From the NCBI RefSeq assembly GCF_000014125.1, contig NC_008593.1:2480001-2544000 (forward strand): a DNA stretch of 64,000 nt. Direction: 5' to 3'. The notes under the pieces are model-generated. The model saw nothing but the letters and a program-made list of their open reading frames with translations, had not been told where the DNA came from and did not search any database. This DNA comes from Clostridium novyi NT (GTDB taxonomy: Bacteria; Bacillota; Clostridia; Clostridiales; Clostridiaceae). The translations under genes were made by a program, and so were the position numbers. Within the stretch, counting starts at the first letter, position 1; each line of letters starts with the position of its first letter. Positions 25,873 through 34,694 of the stretch are shown here, piece by piece.

Positions 25873-27492
25873 TTATTCATCAATTATTTCTACTAAATCT
25901 TCTCCAAATGCCTCTTTTAATATATCTTCAGGAGATTTTTTCTCCTCTTTTTTGTCTACAATATATTTTATTCTTATGTTGTCTTTTAGTTCTTCTGAAA
26001 AGATTTCTTCTATTACTTTTCTATTTTCTTCTTTTTCAAGCCTTCTTATGTTAAATGAATATTGAGGATCATACTTTATTGTTATTATGCCTCTACTACA
26101 ATCTTCTACTTTTCCTGTTACTAAGGATGCGTAAAGTACCATATGTCTTCTTGCTTTAAAAATCTCAAGTATATCTTTCCATGATTTTTTAACATCATCT
26201 AATGTAGTTTTTGAATCCTCATTTCCTTCTTCTACATTAGTATCCTTTATAACTTGATTTTTGTGTTGGATTGTTTTACTTTGACTATTTAATTTAGGTT
26301 TTTCTACACTACTTGTAGTCTTAGTGTTTACTGTTATATTTCCTTCTTTTATAGCTTTTTCTAAGTTATTTATTCTAGATAATAGTACTTCCTTTGATGT
26401 ATCATATTCTATTTTACACATTTTTATTACTGCAAGTTCTAAGTATATTCTTCCTTGTTTACTCCACTTTGATTGTTCTTCACATTCTTGAAGTATTCTT
26501 ATACATCTCATTATTTCTTCTATTCTAATTTTATTTGCTTGTTCTTTTAGAAAGTTTATATTTTCTTCAGACATATCAAGTACATCTTCTGGCTTTTGAG
26601 TTACTTTTGCCATCATTAAATTTCTCATATGATGAATCATATCTTTTATAAATAAATTTATATCTTTTCCTGCGTAAACTACATCATCTATAATTCTAAT
26701 TGAGTTTTCAACATCTTTATCTATTATTGTGTTTGTAAGTTTTATTAAATTTTCATTTGTAACAAGACCTAACATATTTATTACTTGTTCATAATCAACC
26801 TTACCATTTCCCATGGATATTGCCTGATCGAGTATACTTAACGCATCTCTCATAGCACCATCTGACATTCTTGCTATAAGTTTTAAGCTTTTATTGTCAC
26901 CGAAAATCCCTTGTTCCTTTGTTATTTTTATTAGTCTACCTAATATATCGTCACTTTTTATTCTTTTAAAATCAAACCTTTGACATCTTGATAATATGGT
27001 TATAGGTAATTTTTGCGGATCTGTTGTTGCAAGTATAAATATCACGTTTTCTGGTGGTTCTTCTAATGTCTTTAGAAAGGCATTTACTGCACCTTGAGTT
27101 AACATATGGGCTTCGTCCATTATATATACCTTATATCTTCCCTCTTGTGGTGGATATTTAACTTCTTCTATAAGATCTCTAATATCATCTACTTTGTTAT
27201 GTGATGCAGCATCCATTTCAGATACATCTATTGAAAGTCCTGCACTTATTTTTTTGCACATCTCACACTCATTACATGGTTCTCCATCTTGGGGATTTAA
27301 ACAATTAACTGCCTTTGAAAATATCTTTGCAGTAGAGGTCTTTCCTGTTCCTCTCGTACCACAAAAAAGGTATGCATGTGCTATTCTGTTGTTTTTCATT
27401 TGATTTTTTAATGTTAAAGTTATGTGTTCTTGACCTACAACTTCATCAAAAGTTTGAGGTCTCCATTCTCTATATAAAGCAGTATACCCCAC
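25873..27492 (-). CDS. dnaX: DNA polymerase III subunit gamma/tau
   Basis: A 539-residue clamp-loader ATPase. Walker A GTRGTGKTSTAK lies near residue 45, zinc module CNECEMC near 75, Walker B MDEAHML near 125, and sensor LSRCQRFDFK near 170. Domain III follows, then a variable linker (370-430) and a C-terminal tau-like domain. It starts with GTG after AAGAGGTG. Only one product is apparent; no slippage signal was noted. The operon continues with ybaB and recR. Confidence 0.95.
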   Translation of the reverse strand: MGYTALYREWRPQTFDEVVGQEHITLTLKNQMKNNRIAHAYLFCGTRGTGKTSTAKIFSKAVNCLNPQDGEPCNECEMCKKISAGLSIDVSEMDAASHNKVDDIRDLIEEVKYPPQEGRYKVYIMDEAHMLTQGAVNAFLKTLEEPPENVIFILATTDPQKLPITILSRCQRFDFKRIKSDDILGRLIKITKEQGIFGDNKSLKLIARMSDGAMRDALSILDQAISMGNGKVDYEQVINMLGLVTNENLIKLTNTIIDKDVENSIRIIDDVVYAGKDINLFIKDMIHHMRNLMMAKVTQKPEDVLDMSEENINFLKEQANKIRIEEIMRCIRILQECEEQSKWSKQGRIYLELAVIKMCKIEYDTSKEVLLSRINNLEKAIKEGNITVNTKTTSSVEKPKLNSQSKTIQHKNQVIKDTNVEEGNEDSKTTLDDVKKSWKDILEIFKARRHMVLYASLVTGKVEDCSRGIITIKYDPQYSFNIRRLEKEENRKVIEEIFSEELKDNIRIKYIVDKKEEKKSPEDILKEAFGEDLVEIIDE

Positions 27493-27578
27493 TATAACAC
27501 CTCTTATCTATTTAAACGATATTCTAGTTATTTACTAAATATTATATCATACTAATTTATAATTTTTTATATAAAAAA

Positions 27579-27599
27579 AAGACGCTTAAACTGCGTCTT
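27579..27599 (-). terminator. terminator of the SRP RNA
   Basis: The stem AAGACGC / GCGTCTT is followed by eight T on the minus strand, about 17 bases after the SRP RNA. Confidence 0.75.
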
Positions 27600-27615
27600 A
27601 GTATCCATTTTTAAA

Positions 27616-27883
27616 GTCGTGCACCTCGCATTGACAGTAAAACAGAAGCGTTACTTATATAGTTAACTCAAACCAGGTTTACCTACGGCACATAGGAGTT
27701 CTCACTTACCGCTGCTTCCTTCCGGACCTGACGGGGTTCATGAGTTCCTATTGCGTAGGGCCCAATTCTCAACGCCACTTATATAAGCCAGACCTCCCAT
27801 TTTAAAGCCTCAACGAGGAATTCAACCCTGCTATAGCGGATTGCAGGTACAGGACACCGCTAACTTCCCGTCTAGCACGACAA
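27616..27883 (-). ncRNA. ffs: signal recognition particle RNA, long Gram-positive type
   Basis: About 268 bases. The domain IV tetraloop and asymmetric loop region reads GGTCCGGAAGGAAGCAGC on the minus strand, and the Alu-domain ends (GTGCTAGACGGGAAGTTAGC; GCGAGGTGCACGAC) are present as in Bacillus scRNA. It binds Ffh and guides membrane proteins to the translocon. Its 5' end abuts the CCA of tRNA-Ser(GGA), so both probably come from one transcript. Confidence 0.93.
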
Positions 27884-27884
27884 T

Positions 27885-27975
27885 TGGCGGAGAAAGAGGG
27901 ATTCGAACCCTCGGTAGAGTTTCCCCTACACACGCGTTCCAGGCGTGCTCCTTCAACCTCTCGGACATCTCTCCA
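27885..27975 (-). tRNA. tRNA-Ser(GGA)
   Basis: A class II tRNA with a long variable arm, anticodon GGA in CTGGAAC, and encoded CCA. It is transcribed just ahead of the SRP RNA. Confidence 0.94.
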
Positions 27976-28014
27976 TAAGATATTGCTATTATATTATTAT
28001 ATTAAGCAAAGACT

Positions 28015-28043
28015 ATTATACTATTTATTAATATTTATTTCAA
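28015..28043 (-). promoter_or_regulatory. promoter of tRNA-Ser(GGA) and SRP RNA
   Basis: TTGAAA (28038-28043), 17 bases, TATAAT (28015-28020) on the minus strand. Confidence 0.75.
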
Positions 28044-28130
28044 TAGATATAATTTTTTAACCTTAATAACTTTATGTAAATTTATATTTATTTATACATT
28101 TTATATTAAATTATATTATATAACATTAAC

Positions 28131-28847
28131 CTATTTTATCTTTTTTAATTCACCATTTCTCCATTTAACCACTTCATTTATGCTATCTTTATACTTTTTA
28201 AATTCAGCTACACTAGCTTCTTTTTCTTTATTTTGAGAGTTTACATCAGCATTTTCTTTTGAAGTTTTTTCTTCACTATTCATTGCTTGTATTACAGAAT
28301 CTCTTTTTCCTTCTGCATCTTTTATTTTATTATCATAGTCATCAAATATCTTTTTTAAATTATTTTTCTTATCTTCATATAACTTTCTTTGTTTATCTAA
28401 TTCTTCTTTATATTTGTCCTTTAATTCAATTTGTTTTTTATTTTTATCTTCAAGTGTTGCATCCTTTTTTAAACTTTTATCCATACCAAGTTTTAATTTT
28501 TGTAAATCTAGTTGTAATTTTTCATTAAGTCTTAATTCCATGGAACTTTTCTCGGCTTCTATTTTATCCTTATATGCACTTTTTAAAAGTTCATTATTTT
28601 GCTTAATAGTATTTTCAAAATCATTTAACTTCTTTACTGCCTCACTATTAGAATTATTAGATGTTACTATGGATGTTGACACACCTCCACCTGTAGAAGC
28701 ACTGTTTCCACTATTAGATGCATTTTGTTCTATTTTTCGTTTTACTATATCAAGATCCTTATTTTTATGATTTTCTTTGTTACCACAACCAACTAAAGCC
28801 ACTGCAGTTATACATAAGGTTATTAATACTGAAATTACTTTTTTCAT
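28131..28847 (-). CDS. coiled-coil lipoprotein, unknown function
   Basis: A 238-residue protein with a lipoprotein signal ending in the lipobox ALVGC. After a Ser/Asn-rich linker (residues 40-70) almost the whole protein is charged coiled coil rich in Lys, Glu and Asp (for example LQKLKLGMDKSLKKD). No catalytic motif is visible. It should sit on the outer face of the membrane. It is a single gene between tRNA-Ser and tadA. Confidence 0.65.
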   Translation of the reverse strand: MKKVISVLITLCITAVALVGCGNKENHKNKDLDIVKRKIEQNASNSGNSASTGGGVSTSIVTSNNSNSEAVKKLNDFENTIKQNNELLKSAYKDKIEAEKSSMELRLNEKLQLDLQKLKLGMDKSLKKDATLEDKNKKQIELKDKYKEELDKQRKLYEDKKNNLKKIFDDYDNKIKDAEGKRDSVIQAMNSEEKTSKENADVNSQNKEKEASVAEFKKYKDSINEVVKWRNGELKKIK

Positions 28848-28908
28848 TTTTTTACCCTCTTTAAATATTATATGATATTAACTATTTACTTATATATCGT
28901 ATAATTTC

Positions 28909-29352
28909 TTATTTCCTTTTACTTCTGAAAAAATTAGTTAGTATACTACTACATCTATCATCATTAAACCACTTAATATCTAAAGCTGTTTTTAAGTATC
29001 TATTTTGCACTAAATCTACAACAGAACCGCAACATCCCATAGATGGATCAATTGTACCTATATAAAGTTTTCTTATTCTTGATTGTAATATGGCTCCAGA
29101 ACACATTGGACATGGTTCTAAAGTAACATACATTTCACATTCATTAAGTCTCCAATTTTTAAGTATACTACTTGCTTTTTTTATAGCTAAAATCTCAGCA
29201 TGAGCTGTTGGATCATTTAAAGTTTCTCGAAGATTATGTGCAGATGCAATAACTTCTCCATTTTTAACTATTACCGCACCAACAGGAACCTCATCTTTTA
29301 AAGCTGCTATCTTAGCTTCATCTAAAGCAATTTCCATAAACTTCTTATCCAT
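28909..29352 (-). CDS. tadA: tRNA-specific adenosine deaminase
   Basis: A 147-residue zinc deaminase that converts A34 to inosine in tRNA-Arg(ACG), a tRNA that is also in this window (43119-43195). Zinc site: THAE-type TAHAEILAI with the catalytic Glu and EPCPMCSGAI with both Cys. The C-terminal segment SSILTNFFRSKRK is typical. Start ATG, with AAGGAG upstream. Confidence 0.93.
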   Translation of the reverse strand: MDKKFMEIALDEAKIAALKDEVPVGAVIVKNGEVIASAHNLRETLNDPTAHAEILAIKKASSILKNWRLNECEMYVTLEPCPMCSGAILQSRIRKLYIGTIDPSMGCCGSVVDLVQNRYLKTALDIKWFNDDRCSSILTNFFRSKRK

Positions 29353-29378
29353 AAATACTCCTTTTTTATATTAAAAAA

Positions 29379-29402
29379 CTGCAACAATATAATTGTTGCA
29401 GT
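29379..29402 (-). terminator. terminator of tRNA-Arg(CCT)
   Basis: The stem ACTGCAACAAT / ATTGTTGCAGT directly follows the tRNA, then six T. Confidence 0.85.
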
Positions 29403-29403
29403 C

Positions 29404-29480
29404 TGGTACACCCGAAGGGAATCGAACCCCCGGCCTTCCCCTTAGGAGGGGGACGCTCTATCCTACTGAGCTACGGATGC
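29404..29480 (-). tRNA. tRNA-Arg(CCT)
   Basis: Anticodon loop CTCCTAA within stem TCCCC/GGGGA; encoded CCA. Confidence 0.93.
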
Positions 29481-29500
29481 TCATTGCATTTTACTCTATT

Positions 29501-29529
29501 AGTTTAATTCAGTTTTAATTTAATGTCAA
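29501..29529 (-). promoter_or_regulatory. promoter of tRNA-Arg(CCT)
   Basis: TTGACA (29524-29529), 17 bases, TAAACT (29501-29506) on the minus strand. Confidence 0.75.
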
Positions 29530-29648
29530 CCTTATAAAAATAATATATATATAGGTATATTTAGAAAGTATTCACTGTATATGAATTAGTATAAAAATAT
29601 TTCATTTTATCATACTTACTATATAAACATTTTTAAGAGGTGACCTGC

Positions 29649-30374
29649 TTGAAAAACTTGTATGTATTTTGGAAAGCACTAGATGAAAGTAAAAGCATAA
29701 GTCTTTTTTCCCATGCTCATGTTATAAGTTTAATAATTATTACTTTGTTATGTATTTTTATTTATATATACAGAAACTCTCTTGTGGAACACTCAAAGGA
29801 AAAATTTATTTCCCACGCAATAGCATATATCCTAATTCTACATCAAGTTTCTATATACGCTTGGTATATATCAAACAACAAACTTGTACTACAGGAGTGT
29901 CTTCCACTATACCCTTGTAGAATTTCCATAATTCTATCAATAATAATGCTATTTAATAAATCTAAAAACCTCTTTGATATTCTATACTTTTGGGGACTTG
30001 GTGGTGCTAGTATAGCTTTAATTTTTCACGATACTACCCTGTATCCATTTCCTCATTATATATTTATTCAATTTTTTATATCTCACGGAGGTATTGTAAT
30101 CTCAGTTTTATTTATGATATTTGTCCACAAATACAGACCCAATTTAAATTCACTAAAAAAGACATTAATATATACTTCATTGTATTTTGCTGTAACAATA
30201 AAAGTAAACTACCTAACAAACTCAAATTACTGCTACTTAAGAGAAAACCCTAATTTATATTCATTTAATTTTATACCTAAAAATGAATTATTTATTTGTA
30301 TATCTACCCTGTTAAGTTTTTTCTTTTTCTTTTATATACTATATATTCCCTTTAAAAATAAATACAGAACTTAA
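29649..30374 (+). CDS. YwaF-like integral membrane protein (TIGR02206 type)
   Basis: About 241 residues with seven hydrophobic segments. LPLYPCRISIILSIIM, DILYFWGLGG and FFISHGGIVISVLFM match the conserved blocks of the YwaF/TIGR02206 family, whose function is unknown. I chose TTG at 29649, eight bases after AAGAGG; the GTG at 29640 overlaps that ribosome site. It is on the plus strand with psd downstream (57-base gap), so the two may share a transcript; a link to membrane lipid supply is only positional. Confidence 0.75.
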   Translation: MKNLYVFWKALDESKSISLFSHAHVISLIIITLLCIFIYIYRNSLVEHSKEKFISHAIAYILILHQVSIYAWYISNNKLVLQECLPLYPCRISIILSIIMLFNKSKNLFDILYFWGLGGASIALIFHDTTLYPFPHYIFIQFFISHGGIVISVLFMIFVHKYRPNLNSLKKTLIYTSLYFAVTIKVNYLTNSNYCYLRENPNLYSFNFIPKNELFICISTLLSFFFFFYILYIPFKNKYRT

Positions 30375-30431
30375 TTATACAATTTTTTTATGTTAATATT
30401 TATATAATACTGAAACTAAATTAAGGATACG

Positions 30432-31328
30432 GTGAAAGACATGATAAAAGTTTTTAATAGAAAAGAAAAAATATATGACATTGAAAAGGTTGCTGGAGAT
30501 AACTATTTAAAATGGATTTATTCTTCTCCAGTTGGACTAAATTTTTTAGAACTTATGATAAAGAAAAAGTTCTTTTCAAAATTATACGGAAAATACTGCG
30601 ATTCAAAGCACAGTGCAAAAAAAGTATCTAAATTCATTGACGATTTTAATATTAATGAAAAGGAATTTACTTTAAAAAAATCTGATTTTAAATCCTTTAA
30701 CGACTTTTTTTATAGAAAGCTTAACAATGATGCAAGACCAATAATTAATGATGAAAATATATTAATCTCCCCTGCTGATGGAAGATTATTTGCCTATGAA
30801 AATATAGATATACATAACTTAATTCAAGTTAAGGGTCTTACTTATTCATTAGATGAGCTTTTAAAAAACATAGAACTTGCAGAAAAATATATTGGTGGTA
30901 CTTGTCTTTTATTTAGACTTGCTCCTGTTGATTATCATAGATTTCATTTTATAGATGATGGAATTTGCGAAGAAGCCGTTAAAATTTCTGGATCTTATTA
31001 CTCTGTAAATCCAATTGCCCTTGAAAAGGTGCCTAAATTATTCTGTGAAAACAAAAGAGAATATAGTATATTCCACTCAAAACACTTTGGAGATGTTTTA
31101 TATGTTGATGTGGGTGCAACTTGTGTTGGTTCTATTATACAAACATATACTCCAAATGAATATGTTGTAAAAGGTGATGAGAAAGGCTACTTTAAATTTG
31201 GTGGTTCCACTATAATCTTATTTTTTGAAAAAGATAAAATTATAGTGGATAAAGATATTGTAGAACAAACTCAAAAAGGATTTGAATGTAAGGTTCTAAT
31301 GGGTGAAAAAATAGGAACTAAATTATAG
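30432..31328 (+). CDS. psd: phosphatidylserine decarboxylase proenzyme
   Basis: A 298-residue enzyme that makes phosphatidylethanolamine at the membrane using a pyruvoyl group. The self-cleavage site is [12 protein letters not shown] near residue 257 (Gly-Ser bond; the Ser becomes pyruvate). The serine-protease-like triad partners are seen in SPADGR and DYHRFH. The GTG at 30432 has AAGGA five bases upstream; the ATG three codons later (30441) is an alternative supported by the usual MIK... start of relatives. The 3' end overlaps the convergent gene at 31323 by six bases. Confidence 0.92.
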   Translation: MKDMIKVFNRKEKIYDIEKVAGDNYLKWIYSSPVGLNFLELMIKKKFFSKLYGKYCDSKHSAKKVSKFIDDFNINEKEFTLKKSDFKSFNDFFYRKLNNDARPIINDENILISPADGRLFAYENIDIHNLIQVKGLTYSLDELLKNIELAEKYIGGTCLLFRLAPVDYHRFHFIDDGICEEAVKISGSYYSVNPIALEKVPKLFCENKREYSIFHSKHFGDVLYVDVGATCVGSIIQTYTPNEYVVKGDEKGYFKFGGSTIILFFEKDKIIVDKDIVEQTQKGFECKVLMGEKIGTKL

Positions 31329-32054
31329 CTCAAATACTTCTCCAGAATAAGCTTTATAAATTTGTCCACTAAATTCTTCTTTTGCTTCATTTAAAAGTTC
31401 ATTTAAATCTGTGTTATGTGGTAAATGACTTAATACTAATTTACCTACATTATTCATATTGGCTATCTTACCTACCTCACCTGATGTAAGATGGCCTTTT
31501 CCACGTCCAGTATCTTTATTTAAAAAGTTGGTTTCACAAATAAATAAATCAGCATCTTTTGATATGTCTAAAATACCATTACACCATTCAGTATCACCAC
31601 TATATACAAACAGCTTACCATTTTCCTCAAATCTCATAGCAAGAGATGGCACAGGGTGTTTTCCCCACTTAAAACTAACATTTAGATCTCCTATTTGAAT
31701 TTCTGTAGCATCATCTATTTTGTGCCATTTAGAAATACCTTCTAATGTTAAACTTTTATAATCATCACTTAAATCATGTGAATATATTTGAAGTTCATTT
31801 TGTCGAGTTCCATTCTTTATATCAATTTGAGCTGAATATTGAAGTGCCTTTATGTCAGCTGCATGGTCTCCATGATAATGCGAAAGTATTACAGCATCTA
31901 TTTTTGAAAGCGGCAGATAGTTTTGAACTTTAGATAATACACCTGATCCACAATCAATTAGTATGTTATGATCTCCACTTTGAAGTAAATATCCACTTGT
32001 AGCTTCATCTTTTTCAGGGAATGCTCCCCAGTATCCTACTACTGTTATCTTCAT
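31323..32054 (-). CDS. metallo-beta-lactamase-fold hydrolase (YhfI/RNase Z-like)
   Basis: A 243-residue protein. [11 protein letters not shown] is the HxHxDH zinc motif, DCGSGV the preceding strand, YSGDTEW supplies the bridging Asp, and LSHLPH holds the last His. The overall layout is that of the YhfI group near RNase Z but without its exosite arm. The reaction is unknown. The start is the ATG at 32054 with AAAGGAGAG before it; the frame stays open 39 codons further upstream, but without a ribosome site. Convergent and overlapping with psd. Confidence 0.85.
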   Translation of the reverse strand: MKITVVGYWGAFPEKDEATSGYLLQSGDHNILIDCGSGVLSKVQNYLPLSKIDAVILSHYHGDHAADIKALQYSAQIDIKNGTRQNELQIYSHDLSDDYKSLTLEGISKWHKIDDATEIQIGDLNVSFKWGKHPVPSLAMRFEENGKLFVYSGDTEWCNGILDISKDADLFICETNFLNKDTGRGKGHLTSGEVGKIANMNNVGKLVLSHLPHNTDLNELLNEAKEEFSGQIYKAYSGEVFEL

Positions 32055-32239
32055 AAAATTCTCTCCTTTAACCCAGTATTTAATTAAAATATATTTATAT
32101 ACTTCCCTAATATATAAAAGGAAAACAAAATAGCTTATACTATTTTCTAATTTACTTCTTATAGAATACATTTCTTAGTGTGTTTATTTTGAAATTAATT
32201 CTTAATTATTTAAAATATAACATATGTTTAAATAAATTA

Positions 32240-32275
32240 AAAGCAAGGACCCGTTTTTACTAATATCCTTGCTTT
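32240..32275 (-). terminator. terminator of the GDPD gene
   Basis: A 10-bp perfect stem AAAGCAAGGA / TCCTTGCTTT shortly after the stop codon. Confidence 0.7.
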
Positions 32276-32288
32276 AATATAACTATAT

Positions 32289-34112
32289 TTATTTTGTTAT
32301 CATCTTAAAAAACTTTTCATGGGGCGAATCACTTTTTAATTCCTTTAAAAGATATATAAGTTCCTCTGATTTATCAGTAATTATATTATCTACTCCCATA
32401 TCTATAAATCTTTTCATGTTATTTATGTTGTTTACAGTCCAAACATGAACTTCTCTTCCCATAGAATGAGCTATATAAACTGTATCTGGAGAAACTAATG
32501 ATTCTTCCATACTGTAAAAATCTACGTTTAATTTTTCTATATCTCCCTTTGCTAAAAACATAATATATCCAACTTTAATTTTAGGATCCAACCTTTTAAC
32601 TTCTTGGATTGTTTCATAATCTAGAGAAGTTATAACACAGCCTTTTTCAAAATTGTGTTCCTTTATTATATCCACAACTTTTTTTACTATATCTTTTTCA
32701 TTGGGACTTGCCTTTATTTCTATATTTAATTTGATTTTTCCCTTTGCAAGGTCAATACAATGGGTTAAAAGTGGCATTTTTTTATCTTCATAGGTTCTAG
32801 TAGGATTAACCTTATTATTATAATCCTTTATATCATCATAATTAAGTTGCCACGCTTCCTTATCTATACCTATATTCTTTTTTAGATTAATATCATGGCA
32901 CAAAAATATCTCCCCATCCTTGCTTTCTACAACATCAATTTCAGCAAAATCAGCATTAGCTTTAATTGCCTCTCTCACAGATGCTAGAGTATTTTCAGGA
33001 GCCCTTTCTACATTTCCCCTATGGGAAGTAACTTTAACGTCATACATCATATCTAATGCACTATCTATTACAAGACCTATACTTAAACTAAGGATTATTA
33101 ACACTAAGCTTAAAATAAATATAAATATCTTTTTTCTTAAAAATATCTTATCTAATAAGCTTGGTCTTTCTTTAACTTTAAGATCTATGTTAATAATGTT
33201 TTTATCTTCCTTGTTTCTTAATATATAAAACAATCGTGTTATCCAATGAATTTGTATTGGAGTTAATATGAAAAACACTAAAATTCCTAAAAATTTTCTT
33301 ATTAAAATTATAGCTATTATAAATACCTTTCCTAAGTAAACATTGTAATTCACTCTATACATTAGTTGATGTAATATTATCATCCATGTTACATAAGAAA
33401 TTAAAAATATAAAACCAGTAAAGATTGCAATTATGAGAAAGTGTTTTATAAATATTCTAAAATTATTCTTAATAAGTCTCCAGCTTTCCCTTTGAGCATT
33501 CTTTGCAGATTTATTTTCAAGTATTATAAAGTGAAATGTAAATATCCAGCTTATAAAAATCATTAATATTAATACTAATATAATTATCTCAGTTATAAAC
33601 ATCCATAAATTTTCATCAATATAACTTTGTATAAACCCTGGAACCTTTAACGGTATCCCAAAAACAGAATAAGACTCAATTCCAATTAAGTTTGCAAAGA
33701 CTAGATAAAAAAATACTGCATAAACTCCACCAATTCCTATGAATTTCGGACTCTTTTTTAAACAAAATCCTAATATAGAATAAAATTTATATTTCTTTTT
33801 TTTAGTTAGTATCTGGTTTCCTATAACAATAAGTCCACCTATCTCAATTAAAATCACAAAAACAGCCATTATATAAAATATAAAGATAGCAAGAACACCT
33901 TGTTTTGACATTCCGAATTTTAGTATCTGATTATTTGAAATAACAGAAAAACCCTTATTTTTCATAAGCACATTTATAAGGAACGAAAATATAGGAATTA
34001 TAAGTATAGTTAGTATAAGCTTTGTTACTATCTCGTATTTAAAAAATTCACTCCAGCCATATTTAAAGTCATCAACCATTCCCTTTAATTCATTTACGAA
34101 ATGTTTCACCAT
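32289..34112 (-). CDS. membrane glycerophosphodiester phosphodiesterase
   Basis: A 607-residue protein. Residues 1-350 hold about eight membrane segments of the GDPD membrane domain; residues 360-600 are the catalytic domain, which hydrolyses glycerophosphodiesters to glycerol 3-phosphate and an alcohol. Catalytic residues are in VTSHRGN, APENT, FAEIDV and LCHDINL, with KLNIEIK and ITDKSEEL later in the TIM barrel. The active site should be extracytoplasmic, suiting lipid or teichoic acid turnover. Start ATG after AAGGAGA. It is the last chromosomal gene before the integrated element. Confidence 0.9.
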   Translation of the reverse strand: MVKHFVNELKGMVDDFKYGWSEFFKYEIVTKLILTILIIPIFSFLINVLMKNKGFSVISNNQILKFGMSKQGVLAIFIFYIMAVFVILIEIGGLIVIGNQILTKKKKYKFYSILGFCLKKSPKFIGIGGVYAVFFYLVFANLIGIESYSVFGIPLKVPGFIQSYIDENLWMFITEIIILVLILMIFISWIFTFHFIILENKSAKNAQRESWRLIKNNFRIFIKHFLIIAIFTGFIFLISYVTWMIILHQLMYRVNYNVYLGKVFIIAIILIRKFLGILVFFILTPIQIHWITRLFYILRNKEDKNIINIDLKVKERPSLLDKIFLRKKIFIFILSLVLIILSLSIGLVIDSALDMMYDVKVTSHRGNVERAPENTLASVREAIKANADFAEIDVVESKDGEIFLCHDINLKKNIGIDKEAWQLNYDDIKDYNNKVNPTRTYEDKKMPLLTHCIDLAKGKIKLNIEIKASPNEKDIVKKVVDIIKEHNFEKGCVITSLDYETIQEVKRLDPKIKVGYIMFLAKGDIEKLNVDFYSMEESLVSPDTVYIAHSMGREVHVWTVNNINNMKRFIDMGVDNIITDKSEELIYLLKELKSDSPHEKFFKMITK

Positions 34113-34137
34113 TTAAGTCTCCTTTTAAGTAATAAAA

Positions 34138-34168
34138 AAACCTTTGAAATATAATATTTCAAAGGTTT
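34138..34168 (-). terminator. original terminator of tRNA-Arg(ACG), displaced
   Basis: A 13-bp stem AAACCTTTGAAAT / ATTTCAAAGGTTT with T tract on the minus strand, two bases from the left attachment site. It would have ended the tRNA-Arg transcript before the element inserted. Confidence 0.7.
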
Positions 34169-34169
34169 C

Positions 34170-34215
34170 TGGTGCGTGAGAGAGGATTCGAACCCCCGGC
34201 CAACTGGGTCGCAAC
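34170..34215 (-). repeat. left attachment site (tRNA-Arg 3' remnant)
   Basis: The first 19 bases (TGGTGCGTGAGAGAGGATT) are identical to the 3' end of tRNA-Arg at 43119-43137, and similarity continues with four to five mismatches to about 34215. The remnant has the canonical GTTCGAATC T-loop on the minus strand. Confidence 0.8.
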
Positions 34216-34310
34216 GTAAAAATTTAAATAGTGTTAAATAGTCCCTAAACCCTTATAAAACGTCACTTCTATTTTTTAATTAGAACCGTTTATTCCCTAT
34301 TAAGTTTAAA

Positions 34311-34336
34311 CTATAAGGGGTAAAAAAGGGGGTAAA
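34311..34336 (+). repeat. arm-type repeat, left end of satellite
   Basis: CTATAAGGGGTAAAAAA, then GGGGGTAAA. The same 26 bases with one change recur in the same orientation at 43039-43064 near the other end. These are probably integrase arm-binding sites. The rest of 34216-34485 shows no gene; GGGACATTAATTGTCCC at about 34426-34442 is a palindrome. Confidence 0.6.
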
Positions 34337-34485
34337 TTTTTAATATTTTAATTTTTTTATTTTCTCTCGCTCATCTCAACCTTTAAAAATAATCTAGCAA
34401 GAATAGCATCAATTTTATATTATATGGGACATTAATTGTCCCGAAAAAAAAGCACCTAAAATAATAATATCATAAAAAAGTTGAG

Positions 34486-34694
34486 TTTTGCAAAAACATC
34501 TGTACTATCTGTACTGTTTTTCCTTGAAACCGTTGGTATTACTAGCTTAGTACACATTTTTTATCTGTACTTATCAATGTGTACTGATGTGTACTTAAAT
34601 CCCCTCAAACCCTTGATATAAGTGGATTAGTACACATTTTTCATCTGTACTGTACTATCTGTACTATCTGTACTGATGTGTACTTATCTGTACT
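34486..34694. repeat. GTAC iteron array, left cluster
   Basis: Seven copies of ATCTGTACT (34498, 34507, 34563, 34643, 34657, 34666, 34686) plus three ATGTGTACT-like copies. Two copies of a 32-base block (34523-34554 and 34603-34634, core AAACCNTTGRTAT...TTAGTACA) lie between them. The last iteron abuts the terL stop codon. Candidate replication origin, packaging site or regulatory array. Confidence 0.75.

Noticed and set aside
28259..28770. Long hydrophobic frames opposite the coiled-coil lipoprotein
   Set aside because: They are antisense shadows caused by the Lys/Glu-rich coding strand; no ribosome site or family match.
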